From Flavobacteriaceae bacterium (lineage in GTDB: Bacteria; Bacteroidota; Bacteroidia; Flavobacteriales; Flavobacteriaceae): 64,000 bases of DNA. The notes under the pieces are model-generated. The model was not told the DNA's origin. It was given only the letters and a program-made list of their open reading frames with translations, and did not search any database. The position numbers were made by a program, and so were the translations under genes. Shown here one piece after another: positions 26,195 through 35,000 of the stretch (positions within the stretch are counted from its first letter, which is position 1; every line of letters begins with the position of its first letter). Location: assembly GCA_027082925.1 (NCBI GenBank), contig JALWTD010000011.1, positions 1-64,000 of the forward strand. The letters run 5' to 3'.

Positions 26195-27306
26195 ATCGCT
26201 TCAAAAAGTTTTCCCGGCAACGGCCTAACAACTCCTTTCATTTCTAGCTGAAATAAAAGTGTGGTTGTTTTATGTATTGGAAATTTACAGTTTAACGATA
26301 TAATATCTAGTAATTCTTTTCCGTGAGCTAGTAAGTAATCATAAACTTGTTGTTCTTCATCTTGAAGCTCTATAAAAAGTTGTTTTTGAACTACCTTTTG
26401 TGTTTCTGCTGTTGAATTAGAGCTCAAACTCCAATTAAGCATCTTAATTAAGTCTTCTGCCGATGTTAAAATAGCTGCTTCATTGCGTTTTATTAAGTTA
26501 TTACAACCTTTACTATAGGTGTCTGTTACTCTTCCCGGTACAGCAAACACATCTCTACTATATGAATTTGCAATATCTGCCGTTACCAACGAACCTCCTT
26601 TTGCTGCAGACTCTATAATAATTGTCGCTTCAGAAATACCGGCAATAATTCTATTCCGTTTTAAAAAATGCTCTCGTTGAGGTTCATCGGTATGCCAAAA
26701 ATCGGTTATAAAGCCTCCATTTTCAAGCATTTCTTCTACGTATTTATTGTGTGACTTTGGATAAATTTGATTAAATCCGTGGGCTAAAACACCTATTGTT
26801 TGAAGCTGATGCTTAATGGCATTTTTATGAGCGCAAATATCTACTCCGTAAGCAAATCCACTAATAATAACTGGATTGTAATCTTTTATTTCTGCGAGTA
26901 ATTTTTCGCAAAAACTATTTCCGTAACTGGTAATTTTTCGAGTACCAACAATACTAATAATAGGGTTATTCGCTAATTTAATATTCCCTTTTGAAAAAAG
27001 TAAAATAGGTGCATCTATACAATGTTTTAATTTTTGAGGATAGCTGTCTTCTTCAAAATACATTGCTTTAATATTGTTGTTTTGAAGGTAGAACAGCTCT
27101 TTTTCAGCTTCAATAATATTTTGCTTGTCGTACAAATGCTTTAGTGCAGAAATACCAATTCCATGAATTTTTTTTAAACTGTTTTTCTTCTCAAAAAAAA
27201 CTTTTTTTGCACTCCCGCAATGAGCTATTAGCTTTTTAGCGCCTATATCTCCAATACCTTTAGCGCGTTGTAACGCTAAAACGTACAATAATTCTTCTTC
27301 ATTCAT
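26191..27306 (-). CDS. dprA: DNA-processing protein DprA
   Basis: A 371-aa DprA/Smf, which loads RecA on incoming single-stranded DNA in natural transformation. An N-terminal helix-hairpin-helix-like segment (about 10-60, KGIGDIGAKKLIAHCG, KIHGIGISALKHL) precedes the Rossmann-like core with ISIVGTRKITSYG, ISGFAYGVDICAHKNAI, TIGVLAHGFNQIYP, LKRNRIIAGISEATIIIESAAKGGSL and DVFAVPGR. A C-terminal winged-helix region (DLLAHGKELLDIISL to the end) follows. This is the standard three-part architecture. The presence of dprA is consistent with competence but other com genes are not in the window. Confidence 0.95.
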   Translation of the reverse strand: MNEEELLYVLALQRAKGIGDIGAKKLIAHCGSAKKVFFEKKNSLKKIHGIGISALKHLYDKQNIIEAEKELFYLQNNNIKAMYFEEDSYPQKLKHCIDAPILLFSKGNIKLANNPIISIVGTRKITSYGNSFCEKLLAEIKDYNPVIISGFAYGVDICAHKNAIKHQLQTIGVLAHGFNQIYPKSHNKYVEEMLENGGFITDFWHTDEPQREHFLKRNRIIAGISEATIIIESAAKGGSLVTADIANSYSRDVFAVPGRVTDTYSKGCNNLIKRNEAAILTSAEDLIKMLNWSLSSNSTAETQKVVQKQLFIELQDEEQQVYDYLLAHGKELLDIISLNCKFPIHKTTTLLFQLEMKGVVRPLPGKLFEAI

Positions 27307-27388
27307 AGCATAATAAATTGACTCTCAATTTAAAAAAAATTTGTTAATAAAAAATATAACCAAGTGTCATTTTAAAAGCGGTTTTTTC

Positions 27389-27396
27389 TATATTTG
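27389..27396 (+). promoter_or_regulatory. -7 box TATATTTG of HU-CCDC81/SPOR gene
   Basis: An exact TAnnTTTG match ending 6 nt before the ATG at 27402, predicting a leader of 0-2 nt. No TTG at the usual upstream spacing. Confidence 0.62.
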
Positions 27397-27401
27397 TTTT
27401 G

Positions 27402-28325
27402 ATGTCAATAGTAAAATACATAAGCGACTTATTATACCGATACGAATGTGTAATTGTTCCTGGTTTTGGAGGATTTATTACACACAAAATTTCAGCAGAA
27501 GTAAATCATTTTACACATACTTTTAATCCTCCTTCAAAACAATTAAGTTTTAATTCACATCTCAAAAACAACGACGGATTATTAGCAAACTACATTGCAA
27601 CAGCACAAAATATTTCATATTACAATGCTGTTAAAACTATCGAAAACAATGTTGCTTTGTGGTTAGAGGATTTAAAAAACGGGGAAATAGAGCTTGAAAA
27701 TATAGGCTCATTTTCTTTAAATAAAGAAGGAAAACTCGTTTTTGAACCTACAAATACTGTAAACTACTTAACATCGTCTTTTGGTCTTAATACATATGTT
27801 TCTCCTGCTGTTAAAAGGTTAACAAATAAAGAAACAAAAATAGATGTTCCTGTTTACACTATTACCAAAGAAAATAAACATAAAACTCCTGCTTTTATTA
27901 AATATGCTGCAACAGCGGCAATTCTTTTAGCTTTGGGAACTGTTGGTTGGAATCAATATCAAAATTCACAATACAACCGTTTAGTTGCAAAAGCTAAAGA
28001 AAGTCAAAATAAAGTTGAAAAAAGCATACAAGAAGCTACGTTTATTATAGATAATCCGTTACCAACAATTACTCTAAACGTAGCAAAAAAAACACTTAAC
28101 TACCACATTATTGCAGGCGCTTTTAGAGAACCTAAAAATGCTACAAAAAAATTAAATGAGCTTTTAAATAAAGGGTATAACGCTAGAATTTTAGGTGTAA
28201 ACAAATGGAATTTAACTCAGGTTGCTTTTGAAAGTTTTAACAGTAGAACCGAAGCTGTTAACAGACTAAATGAAATAAAAAAATTAGAATCAAAAGACGC
28301 TTGGTTGTTAGTAAAAAAATACTAA
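27402..28325 (+). CDS. HU-CCDC81-type and SPOR domain protein
   Basis: A 307-aa protein. The N-terminal part is the Bacteroidetes HU-CCDC81 region (about 1-60, DLLYRYECVIVPGFGGFITH, then DGLLANYIA) with a second HU-like half to about 125 (ENIGSFSLNKEGKLVFEP). A single membrane span lies at about 168-185 (AATAAILLALGTVGW). The C-terminal SPOR domain (about 230-305, YHIIAGAFREPKNATKKLNELLNKGY) binds denuded peptidoglycan at division sites. The HU-like domains are therefore cytoplasmic and the SPOR domain periplasmic. The start ATG follows the -7 box almost directly. A link between DNA and the division site is inferred from domains only. Confidence 0.9.
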   Translation: MSIVKYISDLLYRYECVIVPGFGGFITHKISAEVNHFTHTFNPPSKQLSFNSHLKNNDGLLANYIATAQNISYYNAVKTIENNVALWLEDLKNGEIELENIGSFSLNKEGKLVFEPTNTVNYLTSSFGLNTYVSPAVKRLTNKETKIDVPVYTITKENKHKTPAFIKYAATAAILLALGTVGWNQYQNSQYNRLVAKAKESQNKVEKSIQEATFIIDNPLPTITLNVAKKTLNYHIIAGAFREPKNATKKLNELLNKGYNARILGVNKWNLTQVAFESFNSRTEAVNRLNEIKKLESKDAWLLVKKY

Positions 28326-28386
28326 ATTTTTTAAACGCATTTCGCTTTTTTATTACATAACTTTTTATCAAAATTATTACACTGTC

Positions 28387-28896
28387 ATGGTAAAAACACC
28401 TAAAGAATCGCTTACAATTTTAACCGATATTGTTTTACCCGGAGAAACCAATCCGTTAGGAAACTTATTTGGAGGTGAACTATTAGCTAGAATGGATAGG
28501 GCTTGTAGTATTGCCGCTCGAAGACACTCTCGTAGAATTGTAGTTACCGCATCTGTAAATCATGTGGCTTTTAACAAAGCTGTTCCGGTAGGAAGTGTTG
28601 TTACTATTGAGGCTAAAGTTTCAAGAGCCTTTAAATCTTCTATGGAAATTTATGTTGATGTTTGGAGTGAAGATAGAGAATCGCAAGAACGAACAAAAGT
28701 AAACGAAGGTATCTACACTTTTGTAGCTGTTGATAGAACAGGAACTCCTGTTACCATACCGCAAATAAAGCCTGAAACTGAACTAGAAAAAGAACGTTAT
28801 GACGGTGCTTTAAGAAGAAAACAGCTAAGTTTAATACTGTCGGGAAAAATGAAGCCTGAAGATGCATCTGCTCTAAAAGCACTATTTACAAGCTAA
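28387..28896 (+). CDS. Acyl-CoA thioesterase (YciA-type hotdog)
   Basis: A 169-aa hotdog-fold thioesterase that hydrolyses acyl-CoA. The helix-strand signature is NPLGNLFGGELLARMDRACSI with the catalytic Asp in RMDRA, followed by TASVNHVAFNKAVPVGSVV and YTFVAVDRTG. It has the length of a single-hotdog subunit with a C-terminal helical tail. It starts 61 bp after the SPOR gene and has no exact TAnnTTTG box, so it may be co-transcribed. Chain-length preference not predictable. Confidence 0.92.
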   Translation: MVKTPKESLTILTDIVLPGETNPLGNLFGGELLARMDRACSIAARRHSRRIVVTASVNHVAFNKAVPVGSVVTIEAKVSRAFKSSMEIYVDVWSEDRESQERTKVNEGIYTFVAVDRTGTPVTIPQIKPETELEKERYDGALRRKQLSLILSGKMKPEDASALKALFTS

Positions 28897-28901
28897 GCAC
28901 T

Positions 28902-30119
28902 TTATTTTCTAGATATCCAATTATATGGATTCTCTGTTTTTGTATTTTTAGTTAACACAAAACCCAGTATGGTTTTCCCTGTTATTCTATCGGTAAAAAT
29001 GGTTCCTATTTCTTGTTTTGTGGTAACTTTATCTCCTTTTTTAACCAATACATGTGCTAAATTTTTATATATAGAAATATAGTTTCCGTGCTGAATAAGA
29101 ACGGCCTTTTTATTTCCAGACATAATTTGTACCGCTAGCACTGTACCATTAAATACCGCTCTGGCTTTGCTCCCTTTTTCTGTAGTAATCCTTAATCCGT
29201 TACTTTGTATGGTTGCTGTTTTTAATATAGGATGAGGTTGTTTTCCGTAGTAAGTAGAAATATATCCTTTTTTTACCGGCCAAGGAAGTTTCCCTTTGTT
29301 AGATACAAATTCTGAAGCTAGAGCTTTAGCTTCCGGAGTTAATGAAAATCCTGAACCTGATTTGTTGCCCGATTTTTTATTAGATGCCACAATAGCAGCT
29401 CTAATTATTTTGTCAATTTGAGCAGCAATACGATCCTGTTCTTTTTGAAATTTTCGAATCTGGCGTTTATATTTACTCTCTTTTTTCTTTACTTGAGTTA
29501 ATAAACTTTTGTACTTTTGCCGTTCTTCTTCAATGGTAAGTTGCTCTTTTTTTCGTTCAGCTAAAAGAAGTTCTTTTTTATTCTTTTTAACGAGTAAAGA
29601 ATCTGTTAGCGCTTGAAGTTCTTCTGTTTTTAAAAGAATTTTTTCTCCTTGCTTTTTTCTAAAAGAAGCATATTGCTTCATGTACTGAAAGCGTTTGTAA
29701 GCTTGGTAAAAGTTTTCTGAAGAAAGTAAAAACATAGTTCTACTATTTTGAGACCTGCTTTTATACGATTTAAAAATCATATCGGCATAATCTTTTTTTA
29801 ATGCGTTTAAATCTCTCTTTAGTTTATTTATTTCAAGTTGATTTAAATAAATTTCGTTACCTAATTCTTTTGATTCATTCTCTATTGCAGTAATTAATTC
29901 TTCGCTAATCTTTATCTTAGAATTTAAATCACTTAAATCATTTAATAAATTTTTTTCTTTGCGTTTTGTGTTAGATAACAGCGCGTTTATGTAAATTTTA
30001 TCTTTTTGAAGTTGAGTTCTTCTAGCTTCTAAGCGCTGTCTTTTTGTTTTTTGAGCAACCGCATGAACGCTTATTAAAAGAAACAATACAAGTATTATAT
30101 GATTTATTTTTACACGCAT
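28902..30119 (-). CDS. EnvC-like murein hydrolase activator (degenerate LytM)
   Basis: A 405-aa periplasmic protein: signal peptide (1-22, SVHAVAQ), long coiled coil (about 25-245, with Lys/Glu-rich heptads) and a C-terminal M23/LytM domain (about 285-400). The zinc ligands of active M23 enzymes are missing: the HxxxD position reads NGLRI and the HxH position reads YKNL, though IQHGNYISIY remains. This matches EnvC-type activators of cell-wall amidases rather than an active endopeptidase. Its ATG overlaps the stop of the DUF4292 gene (shared base at 30119), making it the last gene of a three-gene envelope operon. Confidence 0.9.
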   Translation of the reverse strand: MRVKINHIILVLFLLISVHAVAQKTKRQRLEARRTQLQKDKIYINALLSNTKRKEKNLLNDLSDLNSKIKISEELITAIENESKELGNEIYLNQLEINKLKRDLNALKKDYADMIFKSYKSRSQNSRTMFLLSSENFYQAYKRFQYMKQYASFRKKQGEKILLKTEELQALTDSLLVKKNKKELLLAERKKEQLTIEEERQKYKSLLTQVKKKESKYKRQIRKFQKEQDRIAAQIDKIIRAAIVASNKKSGNKSGSGFSLTPEAKALASEFVSNKGKLPWPVKKGYISTYYGKQPHPILKTATIQSNGLRITTEKGSKARAVFNGTVLAVQIMSGNKKAVLIQHGNYISIYKNLAHVLVKKGDKVTTKQEIGTIFTDRITGKTILGFVLTKNTKTENPYNWISRK

Positions 30120-30895
30120 TAATTTAAATTTATTTCTTTATACCCCCGAGGAATAGTAAAGGGAAAAGTAAGCTCTTTATTAAAAAACACCAACTTAAAA
30201 TCTAAGTGTAGTGTTGTTGTTTTCTTAGAATCAATTACTTTTAAAATCATGTTTTTAGGGAAATAAGTCTCTTCAATATTTTTATAGCTCAAATAAGTTA
30301 CAGATAGTTTTTGATTGTTATCTAAACGTTGTATTTCTTGTTTTTTTAATTTATAATTTTCAGGATTTATTAAAAATAAAATCGTGTACAACGAAGATGC
30401 TTCTTTTGGCGTTAAAAAGTACAAGTCGTTTTTTAATCCCGATTTATATTTCCCTTTTTTTAAGTTTAAAACAGCTTGTCCTAATAACAAGTTTTGAACT
30501 TCTGTAAACGTTAAATCTGTGCCTAAAAAATTACTTAAAAGAGAGAAATCTCCTTCAAAATAGGTCTTTTTTATTTTTTCGTAATACCGTACTTTTGTTG
30601 GTGTTATCATAATTTTAGCAATTGGAATTCCTAGCTTAGTAGCACTCATCCAAATTACCCTGTCCTTTTCCATTCTCAACTTAATACTTAACGCTACTGA
30701 AGTTTTATCGTCTTTGTATTTTGCTTTAATTTTTGCATACACCGTATTTTCATTAAAAAATGCTTTGTAGTGTTTATTTATGATTTTTTTTGTGCTCGAA
30801 GCCTTTACATTAGCTGCTTTTGTTGTAGGTTTTGTTGTTTTACAAGAAACAGATAACAAACCTATTAGCACTATTACTTTAAAATAATTCTTCAT
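30119..30895 (-). CDS. DUF4292 family lipoprotein
   Basis: A 258-aa lipoprotein. The lipobox is LLSVSC with lipidated Cys18, followed by a Lys/Thr-rich linker. The body is beta-rich with the family features KIKAKYKDDKTSVALSIKLRM, RVIWMSATKLGIPIAK and a C-terminal FTIPRGYKEINLN. The fold resembles LolA/LolB-like barrels used for lipid or lipoprotein handling, but function is not established. It sits tightly between the TPR gene (adjacent) and the EnvC-like gene (1-nt overlap), an arrangement typical of Flavobacteria. Confidence 0.88.
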   Translation of the reverse strand: MKNYFKVIVLIGLLSVSCKTTKPTTKAANVKASSTKKIINKHYKAFFNENTVYAKIKAKYKDDKTSVALSIKLRMEKDRVIWMSATKLGIPIAKIMITPTKVRYYEKIKKTYFEGDFSLLSNFLGTDLTFTEVQNLLLGQAVLNLKKGKYKSGLKNDLYFLTPKEASSLYTILFLINPENYKLKKQEIQRLDNNQKLSVTYLSYKNIEETYFPKNMILKVIDSKKTTTLHLDFKLVFFNKELTFPFTIPRGYKEINLN

Positions 30896-31846
30896 TTAAA
30901 TTTTTTTTCTTAATTGCAATGCCTTTTGTTTATAACTAAGAGCTTTATCGCTTTTATTAAGCCCTTTATAGCTGATAGCGAGTTCTTCATAAAAAATAGC
31001 TTTTAATGTATCATCATCAAAAACAAAATCAATGCCATTTAGTAAAACGTTTACTGCTTCTTTATATTTTCCTAATCTATTTAATGCTATTCCTCCCATT
31101 TTATACAAAAATGGTTGATAGGGGAATAATTCTAAAGCTTCTTTAGTGTCAAGCAACAATTCTTTAAATAAACGTGCTTCTTTTTCTTCCGTCAATAATT
31201 GTTTTAATACCTTATAATCTGTTGTTTCTTTATATTTCTTTTTTAAAAAAACTATTGTATTTTCTCTTTTTGATGGCTGCTTTTTACTATTTAAGGTTAC
31301 TAACCGTTCTATTATATAGTTTTTATAAGATATCGTTTTTGTAGTTACTAACGCTTTTTTTTCTATTTCTAAAACCTGTTTTTGAGCTTCTTTTAGGTTA
31401 TTACTTTTAATATAAAGTAACACCAAATCATCGTAATACTTAGGATGAATGTTTACTAGCTTTTTTTGAATAAAAATAGCATCTTTATACCTATTTTGAA
31501 CCTTTAAAATAGCCACTTTCTTTTTTAAAAAATATTCGTTCATTGGTTCTTTAACCAAAGCTTTATCAATAAACAATTGAGCTTCAAAGTATTTATTTAA
31601 TGCTGCATAATTTTTTGAAAATTCAAATGCTACGGCTGCATTTACAGAATCTATTTCATAGCTTTTTTCTAGGTTTTCTATAGCCTTATCGTAGTTTTTA
31701 ATAGCGCGTTGCTTTAAAGCTTCAAAAAAGTATGTTTGAAAATTGAGCCTACTTTCCTCATCAATAGAAACTTCTTGAGCTTTTAAAGTACTCGAAATTA
31801 ACAAAATAGAAATTGTTAATAAATTATATAAATAATTGCGTTTCAT
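30896..31846 (-). CDS. Exported tetratricopeptide-repeat protein
   Basis: A 316-aa protein with a signal peptide (about 1-24, SSTLKAQ) and TPR-type helical pairs throughout, e.g. AIENLEKSYEIDSVNAAVAFEF, EAQLFIDKALVKEP and a last repeat GKYKEAVNVLLNGI. It is probably a periplasmic or outer-membrane-associated scaffold. The ATG at 31846 is used; an in-frame TTG 12 bp upstream is less likely. It is the first gene of the TPR-DUF4292-EnvC-like operon, so a role in envelope assembly is the natural guess. Confidence 0.87.
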   Translation of the reverse strand: MKRNYLYNLLTISILLISSTLKAQEVSIDEESRLNFQTYFFEALKQRAIKNYDKAIENLEKSYEIDSVNAAVAFEFSKNYAALNKYFEAQLFIDKALVKEPMNEYFLKKKVAILKVQNRYKDAIFIQKKLVNIHPKYYDDLVLLYIKSNNLKEAQKQVLEIEKKALVTTKTISYKNYIIERLVTLNSKKQPSKRENTIVFLKKKYKETTDYKVLKQLLTEEKEARLFKELLLDTKEALELFPYQPFLYKMGGIALNRLGKYKEAVNVLLNGIDFVFDDDTLKAIFYEELAISYKGLNKSDKALSYKQKALQLRKKI

Positions 31847-31972
31847 ACCAAATCGCAATATACAATTAATTGCGTTTATTTATCTTTCAAAAATAAACAT
31901 TTCTCCTTAAGACAAGAGATTGTAAATGGTTGCCGTGTTTTCTATTTTAATTTTTTTTGGGAAAATCCCGTT

Positions 31973-32024
31973 TTGTTAATAAAATGATAGTTATTAACAA
32001 TGGTCGGTTAAGTTTTGTTAATAA
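31973..32024. repeat. Three TTGTTAATAA words, two inverted and one direct
   Basis: TTGTTAATAA at 31973-31982, its exact inverted copy TTATTAACAA at 31991-32000 (8-bp gap), and a second direct copy at 32015-32024. The direct copies start exactly 42 bp apart, about four helical turns. They lie 70-120 bp upstream of the M4 protease ATG. They probably form an operator for the protease gene, though the TPR operon diverges from the same region. The binding protein is unknown. Confidence 0.6.
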
Positions 32025-32091
32025 ACGGTTAGTTAATTTATTTTTTTTATATTCGGGGCTGATTTATTAATTCTTAAAAACTTATTCAAGT

Positions 32092-35000
32092 ATGAAACAA
32101 AATTATTCTCGAAAAAAATTGCTGTTTCTTTTTATTGGTTTGCTCTTTTTTATAGGGCAAATTAATGCACAAAAAAAGCAGTCGACCCCAACCGCTAAAC
32201 CCAGCCAACTACGAGTTAAACTCGGCAAGGTTTACACAGCTAACCAAAAAGATCTTCTATTTAAAGAACATTTAAACACCCGAAATGAAGATAAAATTGT
32301 TTTTGTAAAAAGCGAAACAGATAGATTAGGTTTTACCCATGAGAGATATCAACAGTATTATAAAAATATTAAAGTTGATTTTGCAACCCCTATCGTTCAT
32401 GTAAAAAATGGTGAAATTAAATCTCTTTCAGGAGAATTTTACCAAATTGAAAACCTAAATACTACACCTCAAATTTCAAAAGAGGCGGCATTCCAAAGAG
32501 CTGTTTCTAGTATTGGCGCATCTTCTTATATGTGGCAAGACACAAGAAATGCCAGACTTATAAACTATACAAAACCAGAAGGTGAACTTGTAATACTACC
32601 TGGATATCTTATTGGTAAAAAAGAAGATAAGTTGGCCTTTAAATTTGATATTTATGCTACACAACCTATTAGTAGAGGTTTTGTATATGTTGATGCTAAA
32701 AATGGTGAAGTTTTATTTTACAATGCCATTATCAAACACATTGATAAATTTAGCAGTAAGCATAAAAAATCAGGTTCAAAAGAAAAAACAACAAATATTG
32801 CTGATAAAATTTTAGTTGCCGGAAGTGCTGCTACAAGATATAGTGGTACTAGAAGTATTGAAACATCAACTGCTACCGGTGGTTATATTTTAAGTGATAA
32901 CACTAGAGGTAACGGAATACATACTTACGACTTAAACGAAAGTACTAATTACACCTCTGCTGTTGATTTTACAGATAATGATAATAACTGGACTGCTGCA
33001 GAATGGGACAATACTGCGAAAGATAATGGTGCGTTAGACGCGCATTGGGGAGCAGAAATGACTTATGATTATTGGTCTACAAAGCACAACAGAAATAGCT
33101 TTGATGGAGCTGGTGCCGCTATTAATAGTTATGTGCACTACAATGTGGCATATGACAACGCATTTTGGGATGGATCTAGAATGACTTACGGAGATGGTAG
33201 TTCTGATGGAACTGTAGGTAACGGATATTTTGATATTTTAACTTCTTTAGATGTTGCTGCTCACGAAATTGGGCATGCGGTGTGCACAAACACTGCAAAC
33301 TTAGCTTACCAAAAAGAATCTGGAGCTATGAATGAAGCTTTTTCTGATATTTGGGCGGCAGCTGTTGAGTCTTTTGCTGCTCCAGAAAAATCTGTTTGGT
33401 TAATTGGTGAAGACATAGAAAGAAGAACAACAAGTGCTTCTTTACGTTCTATGAGCGACCCTAAAGCTGAAGGGCAGCCTGATACTTATGGAGGTACTAA
33501 TTGGATAGATCCAAACTGTACGCCTTCTTCTACAAATGATTATTGTGGCGTTCATACCAATTCTGGTGTATTAAACCACTGGTTTTACATTTTATCTGTT
33601 GGAAAATCTGGAACAAACGATATAGGAAGTGCTTATAGTGTTACAGGTATTGGTATAGATAAAGCGGCACAAATAGCTTTCAGAATAGAAAGCGTATATA
33701 TGTCTGCAAACTCTACATATGCCGATGCTAGAACTTTTGGTATTCAATCTGCTGAAGATTTATACGGAGTAGGTTCTCCTGAAGTAATTGCAACTACAAA
33801 TGCTTTTTATGCTGTTGGTATTGGACTAGAATATGGTAACAACTCTCTAGTATACTGTGCTTCAAAAGGAACTACAGTAACTGACGAATATATTGGAAAT
33901 GTACAAATAGGAACAATAAACAACGCTTCAGGAAGTGGAAACGGATATAGCGATTTTACAGCTATTTCAACAGACTTAAATAAAGGTGCTTCTGTAACTA
34001 TTACAATAACTCCTACTTGGACAGCTACTGTATATAGTGAAGGTTATAGCGTATGGATTGACTACAATCAAGATGGTGATTTTGCTGATGCAGGAGAGCA
34101 AGTATGGTCTAAAGCTGCGTCTCAAACAACACCGGTAAGTGGTACATTTACCATTCCTACAACTGCAACTGCAGGAAGTACAAGAATGCGTGTTTCTATG
34201 AAATACAATGGTATTCCAACTGAATGTGAAACTTTTTCTTATGGGGAAGTAGAAGATTATACTGTTAACTTGATTGATGCTACAGCTGATACTCAAGCGC
34301 CAACAGCACCAACATTAACTGCTAGTAACGTTACTATATCTACTGTAGATTTATCTTGGTCTGGCGCTACTGATAATGTAGGTGTAACTGGTTACGATGT
34401 ATACAAAAATGGAACACTTTTAGCTTCTGTTACAGGTACTACATACCAAGCTACAGGATTAACTTTAGGAACTACTTACAGTTTTACAGTAAGAGCTAAA
34501 GATGCTGCCGGAAATGTTTCGGCTGATAGTAATGCTGCTTCAGTAACTCCTACTGATACCACAGCACCAACAGCACCAACATTAACTGCTAGTAACGCAA
34601 CTACTACTACCGTAGATTTATCTTGGTCTGGCGCTACTGATAATGTAGCAGTAACTGGTTATGATATATACAAAAACGGAACACTTTTAGCTTCTGTTAC
34701 AGGTACTACATACCAAGCTACCGGATTAACATCTGGTACAACTTATAGTTTTACAGTGAGAGCTAAAGATGCCGCTGGTAACATTTCTGTTGATAGTAAT
34801 ACAGCTACTGCTACTACTACGACTGTAGATACCACAGCACCAACGGCACCAACATTAACGGCAAGCAATGCAACTACTACTACTGTAGATTTATCTTGGT
34901 CTGGTGCTACTGATAACGTAGCTGTAACTGGTTACGATGTGTATAAAGATGGTGTTTTCTTAATCTCAACAACAGCTAATACATATCAAGCAACCGGATT

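Noticed and set aside
27341-27350. Fourth TTGTTAATAA word, in the dprA upstream region
   Set aside because: About one such 10-mer is expected by chance in this window; a lone copy without a partner is not evidence for regulation.
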